The notes under the pieces were generated by a model. That model had not been told where the DNA came from, did not search any database, and saw nothing but the letters and a program-made list of their open reading frames with translations. From Lachnospiraceae bacterium (lineage in GTDB: Bacteria; Bacillota; Clostridia; Lachnospirales; Lachnospiraceae): a stretch of DNA of 64,000 bases. This document shows positions 17,192-25,369 of this stretch, in pieces. Each line of letters starts with the position of its first letter. Positions within the stretch are counted from its first letter, which is position 1. Location of the stretch: assembly GCA_022766245.1 (NCBI GenBank), contig JALEPL010000037.1, forward strand, positions 58,149 through 122,148. Direction: 5' to 3'. Made by a program: the position numbers and the translations under genes.

Positions 17192-18577
17192 CTATTTTCC
17201 ACTGAGATACTCATGGATTCCCTTTGCAGCAGCCTTACCTGCTCCCATGGCAAGAATAACAGTGGCTGCTCCGGTTACCGCATCTCCACCGGCATAAACG
17301 CCAGCCTTTGATGTAGCTCCGGTTTCTTCCTCAGCTACAATACATTTTCTCCGGTTGATATCCAGTCCCTTAGTGGTGGAGGAAATCAACGGGTTCGGTG
17401 ATGTACCAAGAGACATGACAATGGTATCCGCATCCATTATGTACTCGGATCCAGGAACCTCCTTCGGGCTTCTTCTGCCTGACTCGTCCGGCTCACCCAG
17501 TTCCATCTTGATAATCTTACAGCCCTTAGCTGCGCCGTTTTCATCTACCAGAATTTCCACCGGATTCTGTAAGAGGTCAAAAATAATTCCCTCTTCCTTT
17601 GCGTGGTGTACTTCCTCTTTTCGTGCCGGAAGCTCTTCCTCACCACGGCGATATACTACATGAACTTCTGCTCCGAGACGCTTTGCTGTTCTTGCAGCAT
17701 CCATAGCTACATTACCACCGCCCACAACTATTACCTTCCTGCCGGCTTTAATCGGGGTATCATATCCCTCCTCGAATGCCTTCATCAGGTTATTACGTGT
17801 CAAGAACTCGTTTGCAGAAAATACTCCCATCGCCTGTTCTCCGGGGATACCCATAAATCTGGGAAGTCCTGCTCCGGAACCAATAAATACTGCTTCAAAG
17901 CCCTCCTGCTCCATCAACTCATCGATGGTAACTGCCTTTCCAATCACCACATTGGTCTCGATTTTCACACCTAATGATTTAACATTCTCTACTTCGGCTG
18001 CCACTACCTTAGACTTAGGAAGACGGAACTCCGGAATACCGTATATCAACACGCCGCCAGCCTCATGCAGTGCCTCAAAAATGGTCACATCATAGCCTAG
18101 CTTGGCCAGGTCGCCGGCACAGGTAAGTCCTGCGGGACCGGAACCAATGACAGCAACCTTATGTCCGTTTCCTGCCTCGGCCTTTTTCGGCTTAATGTTG
18201 TGCTCTCTTGCCCAATCTGCAACAAAACGCTCCAGCTTACCGATTGCCACCGGCTCACCCTTGATACCGCGGATACATTTGCCCTCACACTGGGTCTCCT
18301 GCGGACACACACGTCCACATACTGCGGGAAGTGCGGAAGACTCACTGATAATCTGATAAGCCTCCTCGAAATTACCCTCTTTTACCTGCTGAATAAATGC
18401 AGGAATATTGATGGATACCGGACATCCCTTTACACACTGTGCATTCTTACAATTCAGACAGCGGGAAGCCTCCTCCATTGCTTCCTGCTCATTATATCCT
18501 AAACAAACCTCTTCGAAATTTGCGGCACGCTCTGCTGCATCCTGCTCACGCACCGGAACTCTTACCATTGGATCCAT
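17192..18577 (-). CDS. nfnB: NfnB: large subunit of NADH-dependent ferredoxin:NADP+ oxidoreductase (GltD-like)
   Basis: Flavoprotein of the glutamate-synthase small-subunit family, 461 residues. The N-terminal Cys-rich domain (CLNCKNAQCVKGCP, about residues 40-53, and CGRVCPQETQCEGKC) binds two 4Fe-4S clusters. Two Rossmann domains follow: GSGPAGLTCAGDLAKLG (FAD) and VVGGGNVAMDAARTAKRLGA (NADPH). The gene touches the end of nfnA, a pair that defines electron-bifurcating NfnAB: NADPH is made from NADH and reduced ferredoxin, or the reverse. No large glutamate synthase subunit is nearby, which argues against GltBD. Confidence 0.88.
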   Translation of the reverse strand: MDPMVRVPVREQDAAERAANFEEVCLGYNEQEAMEEASRCLNCKNAQCVKGCPVSINIPAFIQQVKEGNFEEAYQIISESSALPAVCGRVCPQETQCEGKCIRGIKGEPVAIGKLERFVADWAREHNIKPKKAEAGNGHKVAVIGSGPAGLTCAGDLAKLGYDVTIFEALHEAGGVLIYGIPEFRLPKSKVVAAEVENVKSLGVKIETNVVIGKAVTIDELMEQEGFEAVFIGSGAGLPRFMGIPGEQAMGVFSANEFLTRNNLMKAFEEGYDTPIKAGRKVIVVGGGNVAMDAARTAKRLGAEVHVVYRRGEEELPARKEEVHHAKEEGIIFDLLQNPVEILVDENGAAKGCKIIKMELGEPDESGRRSPKEVPGSEYIMDADTIVMSLGTSPNPLISSTTKGLDINRRKCIVAEEETGATSKAGVYAGGDAVTGAATVILAMGAGKAAAKGIHEYLSGK

Positions 18578-19464
18578 TATTTGTCACCTCCACAATGACC
18601 GCATCCACCATGATGGGTGTCGCCTTCTGTTAAGGCAAGCATTGCACGGCCTTCCTCTGTCTTGTACTGCAACTGTCTTTTCATTGCCTGATCAAAATCT
18701 ACCAGATGTCCATCAAATTCCGGTCCATCTACACAGGCAAATTTCACTTCGTCTCCTACAACCAGTCGGCAGGCACCACACATTCCGGTACCATCTACCA
18801 TAATGGGATTCATGGAAACGATTGTCTTGATTCCCAGCTCTTTGGTTAATTTACATACAAACTTCATCATAATCATCGGTCCGATGGCTACGCAATGGTC
18901 ATAACGAACTCCCTGCTCATACAGAGCCTTCAACTGGTCGGTTCCCATTCCATGGAATCCATAAGAGCCATCGTCTGTGGTCACATACAGATTGGTCGCA
19001 ACCTCACGCATTTTATCTTCAAAGAATAGTAAATCCTTTGTACGGGATCCCATAATCACGTCACAGTCTACACCATGCTCATGGAGCCACTTTACCTGAG
19101 GGTAAACCGGAGCAGTACCTACACCACCGGCAACAAACAGGATTTTTTTCTTCTTTACTTCTTCTAAATCATCCTCAACTAAATCAGATGCACAGCCTAA
19201 AGGACCCACAAAATCCTGAAAGCTGTCGCCAGCTTCTAAATTCGCCATACGCTCCGTGGAAGCCCCCACTGTCTGAAATACAATGGTAATGATCCCCGCC
19301 CCGGCATCATAATCGCAGATCGTCAAAGGAATACGCTCTCCCTTTTCATCCATTTTCACGATTACAAACTGTCCAGGCTTGGCAGACTTGGCAACACGTT
19401 CTGCCTTTACATCCATCAGATAAATCTTATCTGCCAGTTTTTCCTTTTTCAAGATTGGATACAT
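18577..19464 (-). CDS. nfnA: NfnA: FAD/2Fe-2S subunit of NADH-dependent ferredoxin:NADP+ oxidoreductase
   Basis: PyrK/ferredoxin-NADP reductase-like subunit, 295 residues. It has an N-terminal beta-barrel flavin domain (PLTICDYDAG, residues about 50-60), an NAD-binding domain (FVAGGVGTAPVYPQVK) and a C-terminal 2Fe-2S loop (GMCGACRLVVGDEVKFACVDGP). Sulfide dehydrogenase subunits share this plan, but pairing with the GltD-like subunit in a Rex- and Rnf-containing anaerobe favours Nfn. It shares one base with nfnB, so the two are co-transcribed. A promoter lies about 60 nt upstream. Confidence 0.88.
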   Translation of the reverse strand: MYPILKKEKLADKIYLMDVKAERVAKSAKPGQFVIVKMDEKGERIPLTICDYDAGAGIITIVFQTVGASTERMANLEAGDSFQDFVGPLGCASDLVEDDLEEVKKKKILFVAGGVGTAPVYPQVKWLHEHGVDCDVIMGSRTKDLLFFEDKMREVATNLYVTTDDGSYGFHGMGTDQLKALYEQGVRYDHCVAIGPMIMMKFVCKLTKELGIKTIVSMNPIMVDGTGMCGACRLVVGDEVKFACVDGPEFDGHLVDFDQAMKRQLQYKTEEGRAMLALTEGDTHHGGCGHCGGDK

Positions 19465-19524
19465 AACCTACCTCCATATTCATTCGTTCACATCAACCGA
19501 TGGCAATCCCACACCATCTGTTCT

Positions 19525-19553
19525 ATCATATCGAAAATATTCTTCAAAATCAA
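19525..19553 (-). promoter_or_regulatory. Promoter of nfnAB
   Basis: TTGATT and TATGAT are separated by 17 nt on the minus strand, in the 118-bp gap before nfnA. No Rex consensus (TTGTTAA-N4-TTAACAA) was found around it. Confidence 0.55.
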
Positions 19554-19582
19554 CCATTAGTTGCTATATTTGCGTATTTGTA

Positions 19583-20398
19583 TTAAACCGAATCTGCGGC
19601 AGACATCAGAATCCGGTCATTATCCAGACGTTTCCCAGCCTGAATCCGGAACTGTTCCAGCAGACCATCCACTGTCATATTTTTCTTTTCTTCCTCTTTC
19701 AAATCCAATACAATATTTCCGGAATCCATCATAATGATACGATTTCCCAGCTCCAATGCCTGATGCATATTATGGGTTACCATCAGACAGGTAATCTGAT
19801 GCTCCTTGATAATCGTCTTTGTTAAAGCCAGTACCTTCTCCGCCGTAGCAGGATCCAGTGCAGCCGTATGCTCATCCAGAAGAAGGATTTTGGGTGTTAC
19901 CATAGTTGCCATCAGAAGTGTCAAAGCCTGCCGCTGTCCACCGGACAAAAGCCCCACTGGCTGTTTCATCCGATCCTCTAAACCCATGTCAAGCTGGGCT
20001 AAAAGTTCCCGAAAGCGAGCTTTGTCGTTACCTTTAATACGACTAAAAAATGCATGACTCTTTTTGGAAGCTCTCAGATATGCCAGAGACATATTTTCCT
20101 CGATAGTCATGTGCGGAGCTGTTCCCTTGAGCGGATCCTGAAACAAATGACCGATCACCCGGCTGCGGATATATTCCTTTTGATAGGTAATGTCCTCTCC
20201 ATCCAGAATAATCTGCCCCTGATCCACATAAAATGTACCGGTAATGGCATTAAAGGTGGTAGATTTTCCTGCACCATTGCTTCCTACAATGGTGGCAAAA
20301 TCCCCCGGCAAAAGATGAAGGTTCAGATCAGATAATGCCTTCTTCTCGTTCACTGTTCCGGGATTAAACGTTTTCGATACATGAATCATCTGAAGCAT
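19583..20398 (-). CDS. ABC transporter ATP-binding protein (TrpYZ-type importer)
   Basis: ATPase of 271 residues with Walker A GSNGAGKST, signature LSGGQRQALTLL and Walker B KILLLDEHTAALD. The D-E-H in place of the usual D-E-P after Walker B is a feature I associate with this transporter group. It overlaps the permease gene by one base, in the order binding protein, permease, ATPase, and so energises the adjoining importer. The substrate is judged from the binding protein: probably an aromatic amino acid such as tryptophan, which is uncertain. Confidence 0.88.
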   Translation of the reverse strand: MLQMIHVSKTFNPGTVNEKKALSDLNLHLLPGDFATIVGSNGAGKSTTFNAITGTFYVDQGQIILDGEDITYQKEYIRSRVIGHLFQDPLKGTAPHMTIEENMSLAYLRASKKSHAFFSRIKGNDKARFRELLAQLDMGLEDRMKQPVGLLSGGQRQALTLLMATMVTPKILLLDEHTAALDPATAEKVLALTKTIIKEHQITCLMVTHNMHQALELGNRIIMMDSGNIVLDLKEEEKKNMTVDGLLEQFRIQAGKRLDNDRILMSAADSV

Positions 20399-21333
20399 TA
20401 CTGATTCCCCCTATTCCGATTCTTATTCTGACTGACAGCCGATGCTTTCTGTTTCATAAATGCAGCCTTCTTTTTCAGATATGGAAGCGCTATGGCTACT
20501 GCCACAATGATAGCTGAAACCAGCTTTAAACACTCAGCCGGCACATTCAGTCGAAGTGCCACTGCCACGATAAAACGATAGAGACAGCTGCCCAGAATCA
20601 CACCGATGACACGACGGACAACAGAACCTTTTCCTATGATGGATTCCCCGATGATCAGGCTGGCCAGTGCAATGGTCACCATACCGGTTCCCAGGTTAAT
20701 GTCACAGGATTTCTGATACTGAGCCAGCACGCCGCCACTTAAGGCTGTCATAGCATTGGCCACACATAGTCCCACGGTAATGGTGAAGTTCGGGTTAATA
20801 CTGGAGGCCTTCACCATATCTGCATTATCCCCGGTGGCACGAATAGAAAGACCTAACCGCGTATTTAAAAAGGATGCCAGAAGTACACCGATGATTATCA
20901 CAATCAAAACTGCAACAATCAGCTTATACCAGCTGCCGCCTATGTAATCCTTTGCCATGGAAAAAATCGTATTGCAGTTAAAAAGATTTACATTGGACGC
21001 AAATCCCATCACTGCAATATTCACCGTATAAAGGCCGGTATTTACAATAATACCGGCAAGAATGGACTCGATTCCCATCTTCGTCTGCAAAAAAGCCGTC
21101 ACAAAACCGGAGCAAACTCCAGCCAGCATGGCAGCAAACAGTGCCATAATCGGATGTCCTGCAATCGTTACCATTGCACAGACTGCACAGCCTAGGGTGA
21201 AACAGCCGTCTGTAGACAAGTCAGCTATATTTAAAATTGAAAAAGATACAAACAGCGCCAACGCCACCAAAGAGTAAATGCACCCAAGCTCTAACGCACT
21301 CTGTACAATGGATAACGTGAAAATGGAATCCAT
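20398..21333 (-). CDS. ABC transporter permease (BPD_transp_2 / LivH-like)
   Basis: Hydrophobic protein of 311 residues with about eight to nine membrane segments, of the branched-chain permease superfamily. The N-terminal stretch SALELGCIYSLVALALFVSF and the loop NTRLGLSIRATGDNADMVKA are typical. It is a single permease, probably homodimeric in the transporter. It lies 13 bp after the binding-protein gene and overlaps the ATPase gene, forming a complete three-gene importer. Confidence 0.88.
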   Translation of the reverse strand: MDSIFTLSIVQSALELGCIYSLVALALFVSFSILNIADLSTDGCFTLGCAVCAMVTIAGHPIMALFAAMLAGVCSGFVTAFLQTKMGIESILAGIIVNTGLYTVNIAVMGFASNVNLFNCNTIFSMAKDYIGGSWYKLIVAVLIVIIIGVLLASFLNTRLGLSIRATGDNADMVKASSINPNFTITVGLCVANAMTALSGGVLAQYQKSCDINLGTGMVTIALASLIIGESIIGKGSVVRRVIGVILGSCLYRFIVAVALRLNVPAECLKLVSAIIVAVAIALPYLKKKAAFMKQKASAVSQNKNRNRGNQ

Positions 21334-21345
21334 AAATCGTCCTCC

Positions 21346-22440
21346 TTACTCTCCAAACTCCTCTGCAGTCTTTGTCTCTACCAATCCGGCACACATACTC
21401 TCGAACATGCTGTAATCCAGACCGATTTCTGTTGCAATATCCGTATTCACGGTAGCAATACCATTATCCATCAACTGAACCGGTGTGGTGGCAGGATCAG
21501 CACTATTTACCAGAATATCCACTACCATATCTGCAGTTGCAGTTCCCAGATCCACATAATTTACACCGAATCCACAGAAAGCTCCGTTTAATGCAAAGGA
21601 ATCAGCACCTGCATAGTGAGGAATCTTTGCCTCTAAAAACTTCTCATAAATAGCCAGCTCTGCTGTCATAACCGTATTGTCTGTAGGGGTAAACACCGCA
21701 TCCACTCCGGCTGCTACCAATGCATCTGCGGCCAACGAAATCTCATCGTTGGTAGTACCGGTCTTCTCTACATAAGAAACACCTTTCTCATCTAAGTATG
21801 CCTTAGCTTCCTCAATAGGAGCCTTGGAGGCATCCTCACTCTTATTATATAACAGACCCACAGACTCAATGTCCGGATTCGCTGCAAACATCAAATCAAA
21901 CACTGCTTCTGTATTCAATGCATCGGAGGTTCCTGTAATGTTAGAACCGGGTGCATCCAGACTTGCCACGAGACCAGCGCCTACCGGATCACTGACTGCA
22001 GAAAATACAACCGGAATCTGATTCTCTTCCGTTGCTGCCTGCATGATCATGGCAGTAGGAGTTGCAATGGGAATAATAACATCCACATTCTCAGCTACCA
22101 GATCCGTAGCAATTTGATTCAAGGTAGAAGAATCTGCCTGACCATTGTATGTATAATCTGCATAATCAAAAGTAACACCAAGTTCCGCTCCCTTGGCATC
22201 CAGCTCTGCCTCAATGGCACGCTCGATCTGATTTAAGGAAGCATCATCCACATACTGTACAATACCCACTTTGTATACGGTGTTGTCTGCAGATCCATCT
22301 GTGGAAGATTCGGACGTTGTGTTTTCACCGGTGGACTGTCCGTCATCGCCTGTGTTGCTTCCAGTGTTGCTGCCGCAGCCGGCTACCATACATGCAGTCA
22401 TAGCCACAGCCATGAAAAGTGACATCATTTTCTTTTTCAT
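21346..22440 (-). CDS. ABC transporter substrate-binding lipoprotein (TrpX-like)
   Basis: Extracytoplasmic lipoprotein of 364 residues. It has a short basic start, a hydrophobic signal segment and lipobox VAGC at residues about 18-22, then a Gly/Ser/Thr-rich tether. The mature ABC_sub_bind fold includes VGIVQYVDDASLNQIERAIE and PIATPTAMIMQAAT. Related proteins in Firmicutes bind tryptophan or tyrosine, and some relatives sit under T-box control; no T-box is visible in the short leader here. It is followed by permease and ATPase genes. Confidence 0.88.
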   Translation of the reverse strand: MKKKMMSLFMAVAMTACMVAGCGSNTGSNTGDDGQSTGENTTSESSTDGSADNTVYKVGIVQYVDDASLNQIERAIEAELDAKGAELGVTFDYADYTYNGQADSSTLNQIATDLVAENVDVIIPIATPTAMIMQAATEENQIPVVFSAVSDPVGAGLVASLDAPGSNITGTSDALNTEAVFDLMFAANPDIESVGLLYNKSEDASKAPIEEAKAYLDEKGVSYVEKTGTTNDEISLAADALVAAGVDAVFTPTDNTVMTAELAIYEKFLEAKIPHYAGADSFALNGAFCGFGVNYVDLGTATADMVVDILVNSADPATTPVQLMDNGIATVNTDIATEIGLDYSMFESMCAGLVETKTAEEFGE

Positions 22441-22521
22441 AATTTTTTCCTCTTTTCTGAATGGTAAAATATATTATGCATTCCTAGATAGCTTAATGCA
22501 AATTTTGTCTCATGTCAATTC

Positions 22522-23973
22522 CTACTCTACCCGAACACCCTCCAAAAGGCTCATCTTCATCTCATAGTATTCCGGCGTCATATCCAGATAATGAGTGTGG
22601 GGATTTTCAAATCGCTGTTCCTCATCCCACACTTCATTAACCAGCTGTTCCTTCACATATTGACTGATATCCTGCAGACTTTCTTTTTCATAGACCCGTT
22701 TTCCATGAAGAAATACAGGTACTTGCAGTTCTTTTACCGTACAATTATCAAAATAGCGGTTCTTCCAGTAGTGATCCGGATCCACATAACGGAATGGCTT
22801 ACTAAAGTCAATCTCCTGATCTGCCAGTGCGATCAGATCCGCAATAGACTGGTGGTTCTCATCATATACACGGTAGACTTTCTTGCGACCCGGATTCGTA
22901 ATTTTTTCGACATTCTCTGAAACCTTGATGCGGGGCATAAATGTGCCATCTTCCTCCACGGCAGCTATTTTATATACGGCGCCAAATACCGGATCTGACT
23001 TTGCGGTGATCAGCCGCTCGCCCACACCGAAGCTGTCGATACATCCTCCCTGTTGCAGAATGGAAGTGATGGTATATTCATCCAGACTGTTGGAAACAAT
23101 AATTTTGCAATCCGTAAGTCCAGCCTCATCCAGCATTTTACGAACCTTCTTTGACAGATAAGCCAGGTCACCGCTGTCAATGCGTACACCCTTTAACCGT
23201 TTTCCTCTGGGCTCCAACACTTCTTTGGCACAGCGGATCGCATTTGGAATGCCTGACTTTAACACATCATAGGTATCTACCAGAAGCGTGGTGGAATCCG
23301 GGTAATTCTCCGCATAACGCTTGAAGGCGGTATATTCATCCTTGTAAAACATGATCCAGCTATGGGCCATGGTTCCACTCACCGGAATATCAAACATCTG
23401 TCCCGCCAAAACTGTGGCTGTTCCCACTGCACCGCCGATATAAGCAGCTCTGGCACCATATACTGCCGCATCCATATTGTGGGCCCGTCTGGCTCCAAAA
23501 TCAGACACTGTGCGTCCATCCGCCGCCCGGACGATACGCTGTGTCTTAGTTGCAATCAGAGACTGATGATTAATCTGCAGCAACAGTGCCGTCTCAATTA
23601 ACTGTGCATCCAGCAAAGGCGCCACAACTGTGATAATGGGCTCATTGGGATACATGATGGTTCCCTCACGGAACGCATAAATATCTCCGGAAAAATGAAA
23701 ATCTGACAGGTAAGACAAAAATGCCTCGTCAAAGAGCTTCAGACTTCGCAGGTAATCAATATCCTCCGGGTCAAAATGAAGATCTTCAATATATTCTATG
23801 ATCTGCTCCAGACCGGCAAAAATAGAAAAGCCTGCCTGATCCGGGTTCTTGCGGTAAAACACATCAAAAACCACACGTTTGTCCTTATCCTGATCGATAA
23901 AGTAACCATTTGCCATGGTCATTTCATATAAATCCATTACCATGGTCAGATTACGACTATCAAATTGCTTCAT
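22522..23973 (-). CDS. pncB: Nicotinate phosphoribosyltransferase
   Basis: Joins nicotinate to PRPP to give nicotinate mononucleotide in the NAD salvage (Preiss-Handler) pathway. The 483-residue protein has the family start LTMVMDLYEMTMANGYF, the catalytic region SDFGARRAHNMDAAV and GTMAHSWIMFY, and VRIDSGDLAYLSKKVR near residue 280. I choose ATG 23973 because AGGAGG lies seven nt before it; a start 54 nt upstream is unsupported. A deleted nicotinamidase remnant lies 270 bp upstream on the same strand, so the two were probably one salvage pair. The sequence between them has been invaded by a repeat element. Confidence 0.95.
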   Translation of the reverse strand: MKQFDSRNLTMVMDLYEMTMANGYFIDQDKDKRVVFDVFYRKNPDQAGFSIFAGLEQIIEYIEDLHFDPEDIDYLRSLKLFDEAFLSYLSDFHFSGDIYAFREGTIMYPNEPIITVVAPLLDAQLIETALLLQINHQSLIATKTQRIVRAADGRTVSDFGARRAHNMDAAVYGARAAYIGGAVGTATVLAGQMFDIPVSGTMAHSWIMFYKDEYTAFKRYAENYPDSTTLLVDTYDVLKSGIPNAIRCAKEVLEPRGKRLKGVRIDSGDLAYLSKKVRKMLDEAGLTDCKIIVSNSLDEYTITSILQQGGCIDSFGVGERLITAKSDPVFGAVYKIAAVEEDGTFMPRIKVSENVEKITNPGRKKVYRVYDENHQSIADLIALADQEIDFSKPFRYVDPDHYWKNRYFDNCTVKELQVPVFLHGKRVYEKESLQDISQYVKEQLVNEVWDEEQRFENPHTHYLDMTPEYYEMKMSLLEGVRVE

Positions 23974-24026
23974 ATACCCACCTCCTGATTCTTGGCATGA
24001 GTTGTTCACCGCAACTGACGGATACA

Positions 24027-24058
24027 TCCTTAAAGGTCGCTTCGCGCTGCTTTAAGGA
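24027..24058. repeat. Hairpin upstream of pncB
   Basis: Nine-pair stem TCCTTAAAG / CTTTAAGGA with a 14-nt GC-rich loop. There is no T-run on either side, so it is not a plain terminator. Confidence 0.5.
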
Positions 24059-24089
24059 CAAAACCTGATGCCGTTTTCATATTTTATTG

Positions 24090-24223
24090 GTATCTGTTCA
24101 GTACCTTCACAGATACGATTCGCAAACCCATGAAAATCGGCTACGCCGATGGGGTTTGCTTGCAATTGAATCATGTTCTTACGGCCTCATCAGCAAGTGA
24201 TTCGGCCTGTTCTGAACAGTTAC
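24090..24223. mobile_element. 134-bp MITE-like element, full copy with perfect 8-bp target duplication
   Basis: Ends are GTATCTGTTCAG (24090-24101) and CTGAACAGTTAC (24212-24223), a near-perfect 12-bp inverted repeat. The 8 bp TTTTATTG occur directly before the left end and directly after the right end, as expected for a target-site duplication. Inside are a left-end hairpin (GTATCTGT / ACAGATAC), a central hairpin (GCAAACCCAT ... GGGGTTTGC enclosing ATCGGC / GCCGAT) and a right module with GGCC-flanked imperfect symmetry. There is no coding capacity for a transposase. The GTAA(C) end and 8-bp duplication resemble the IS66 family; assignment is inferred. Confidence 0.8.
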
Positions 24224-24242
24224 TTTTATTGTACACTATCTT

Positions 24243-24359
24243 TTACTCAATTACTTGTATCTGACAGCATTTCATGGCGTTTAACGCATTTTTATGACTC
24301 TCAGGTGTTACCTCTGCGCAGCAGGAAGCATCAACTACAATCAGATATTTTTCTGCCAT
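24243..24359 (-). pseudogene. pncA: Internally deleted nicotinamidase/cysteine hydrolase remnant
   Basis: Open frame of 38 codons with a good RBS (AAAGGAG, 5 nt before the ATG). Residues 1-10 (MAEKYLIVVD) match the start of isochorismatase-fold nicotinamidases, where VVDMQ.D normally follows. Residues 10-38 (VDASCCAEVTPESHKNALN...) match the extreme C-terminus of the same family. The roughly 150 residues between, including the catalytic Cys and Lys, are gone. The junction falls at a shared Val-Asp (GTTGAT), consistent with recombination between short direct repeats. It is upstream of pncB, which fits a former nicotinamide salvage pair. Family placement is from memory of the motifs. Confidence 0.75.
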
Positions 24360-24390
24360 ATCCGCTCCTTTTTTCGTTCCATTCGTTCTA

Positions 24391-25335
24391 TTATGAGAAG
24401 TAAACCAGTTCATCCTCCGGCTTTTCTGCTGGTTTTATGGAAACAGGATATAATACCGGCCCTTTCCCCCTGTATTCCTTCGCAAACTCACACCGTACCT
24501 CCGCAGTAATGTCAATCCATGATTTATGAGGAATTTCATCGGATTTATCGTATTTACATTTGTATCCCAGAAACTGAATATCCTCCACACAACAGGTCAT
24601 GGCGAAACGCCCAGGAACAATCATTCCCTTTTTCAGCTTGTCCGGATTATACACCAATGCAAGAAAATGTACTTTCTTTCCATCGTATTTTTTCGGATTC
24701 TCCTGGGCATCCATAAACCAGATGGCATAATCTGCATCACTGATTTCAATTACATCCTGCGTGATATCAAAGGGAAGCTCCTCATTGTCATTCTCATCTA
24801 CCGTTCCATCTGCACGCTCATACACGATCTGCGCAGGGCGGTTCATCGCCTTTACGGCCCGACGGAATTTACCCTTAGGGGTATCATCCTCACATCGGTT
24901 AAAGATTACCACATCTGCTTTAAAAAGCTGTTCCATAATCATGGCCCGCATATTATTTAAATACATCTCGAAAGTGGTGGCATCCACGGTAGCCAGCGAC
25001 TGCACAATCACCCATCCCGCAGGCAGCTTTGTTTCAAGCAATGTAGCCATATCCCATGTGCCGTTATACTCTAAGAAAATCTGCTGTGGAAGATATTCCT
25101 TCTGTATTTCATTGAGTTTTTCCGTATTAAAATCCGACTGCTCTTCCAACATGACCAGCTTCGTGTTTACAGTGCGAAGCTTTGCCTCATCGTATTCCTT
25201 CTCACCATCTTCACAGCATACAATCAGCGTCTTCGCACCTTCCCCAAAATTATTTTCATATAATGTTTCCTGTATTAAAGAAGTTTTTCCACTGTCCATG
25301 AATCCGGTAAATACGTATACTGGTATCTCCTGCAT
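24391..25335 (-). CDS. CobW-like GTPase with DUF1980/YcgQ-like C-terminal domain
   Basis: G3E-family P-loop GTPase of 314 residues. The N-terminal domain has Walker A GFMDSGKTS and FNRCEDD as the guanine-specificity region, but lacks the CxCC metal site of its neighbour: the equivalent segment reads IFLEYNGTW. The last third (about residues 215-300, KVHFLALVYNPDKLKKGM and PGRFAMTCCVEDIQFLGY) resembles the conserved C-terminal domain of YcgQ/DUF1980 proteins, which in Bacillus belong to the zinc-starvation response. A joint role with the adjacent His-rich GTPase in metal delivery is likely but inferred. Confidence 0.78.
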   Translation of the reverse strand: MQEIPVYVFTGFMDSGKTSLIQETLYENNFGEGAKTLIVCCEDGEKEYDEAKLRTVNTKLVMLEEQSDFNTEKLNEIQKEYLPQQIFLEYNGTWDMATLLETKLPAGWVIVQSLATVDATTFEMYLNNMRAMIMEQLFKADVVIFNRCEDDTPKGKFRRAVKAMNRPAQIVYERADGTVDENDNEELPFDITQDVIEISDADYAIWFMDAQENPKKYDGKKVHFLALVYNPDKLKKGMIVPGRFAMTCCVEDIQFLGYKCKYDKSDEIPHKSWIDITAEVRCEFAKEYRGKGPVLYPVSIKPAEKPEDELVYFS

Positions 25336-25369
25336 GGTATATCACTCTTATCCTTTCTCTACACGATTT

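Noticed and set aside
21346..22521. T-box or other riboswitch before the TrpX-like gene
   Set aside because: The 81-bp leader is too short and lacks a T-box core; only a TTGACA without a good -10 is present.
24173..24403. 76-residue frame beginning MFLRPHQQVIRPV
   Set aside because: Starts in the mobile element and runs antisense through the nicotinamidase remnant; a repeat artefact.
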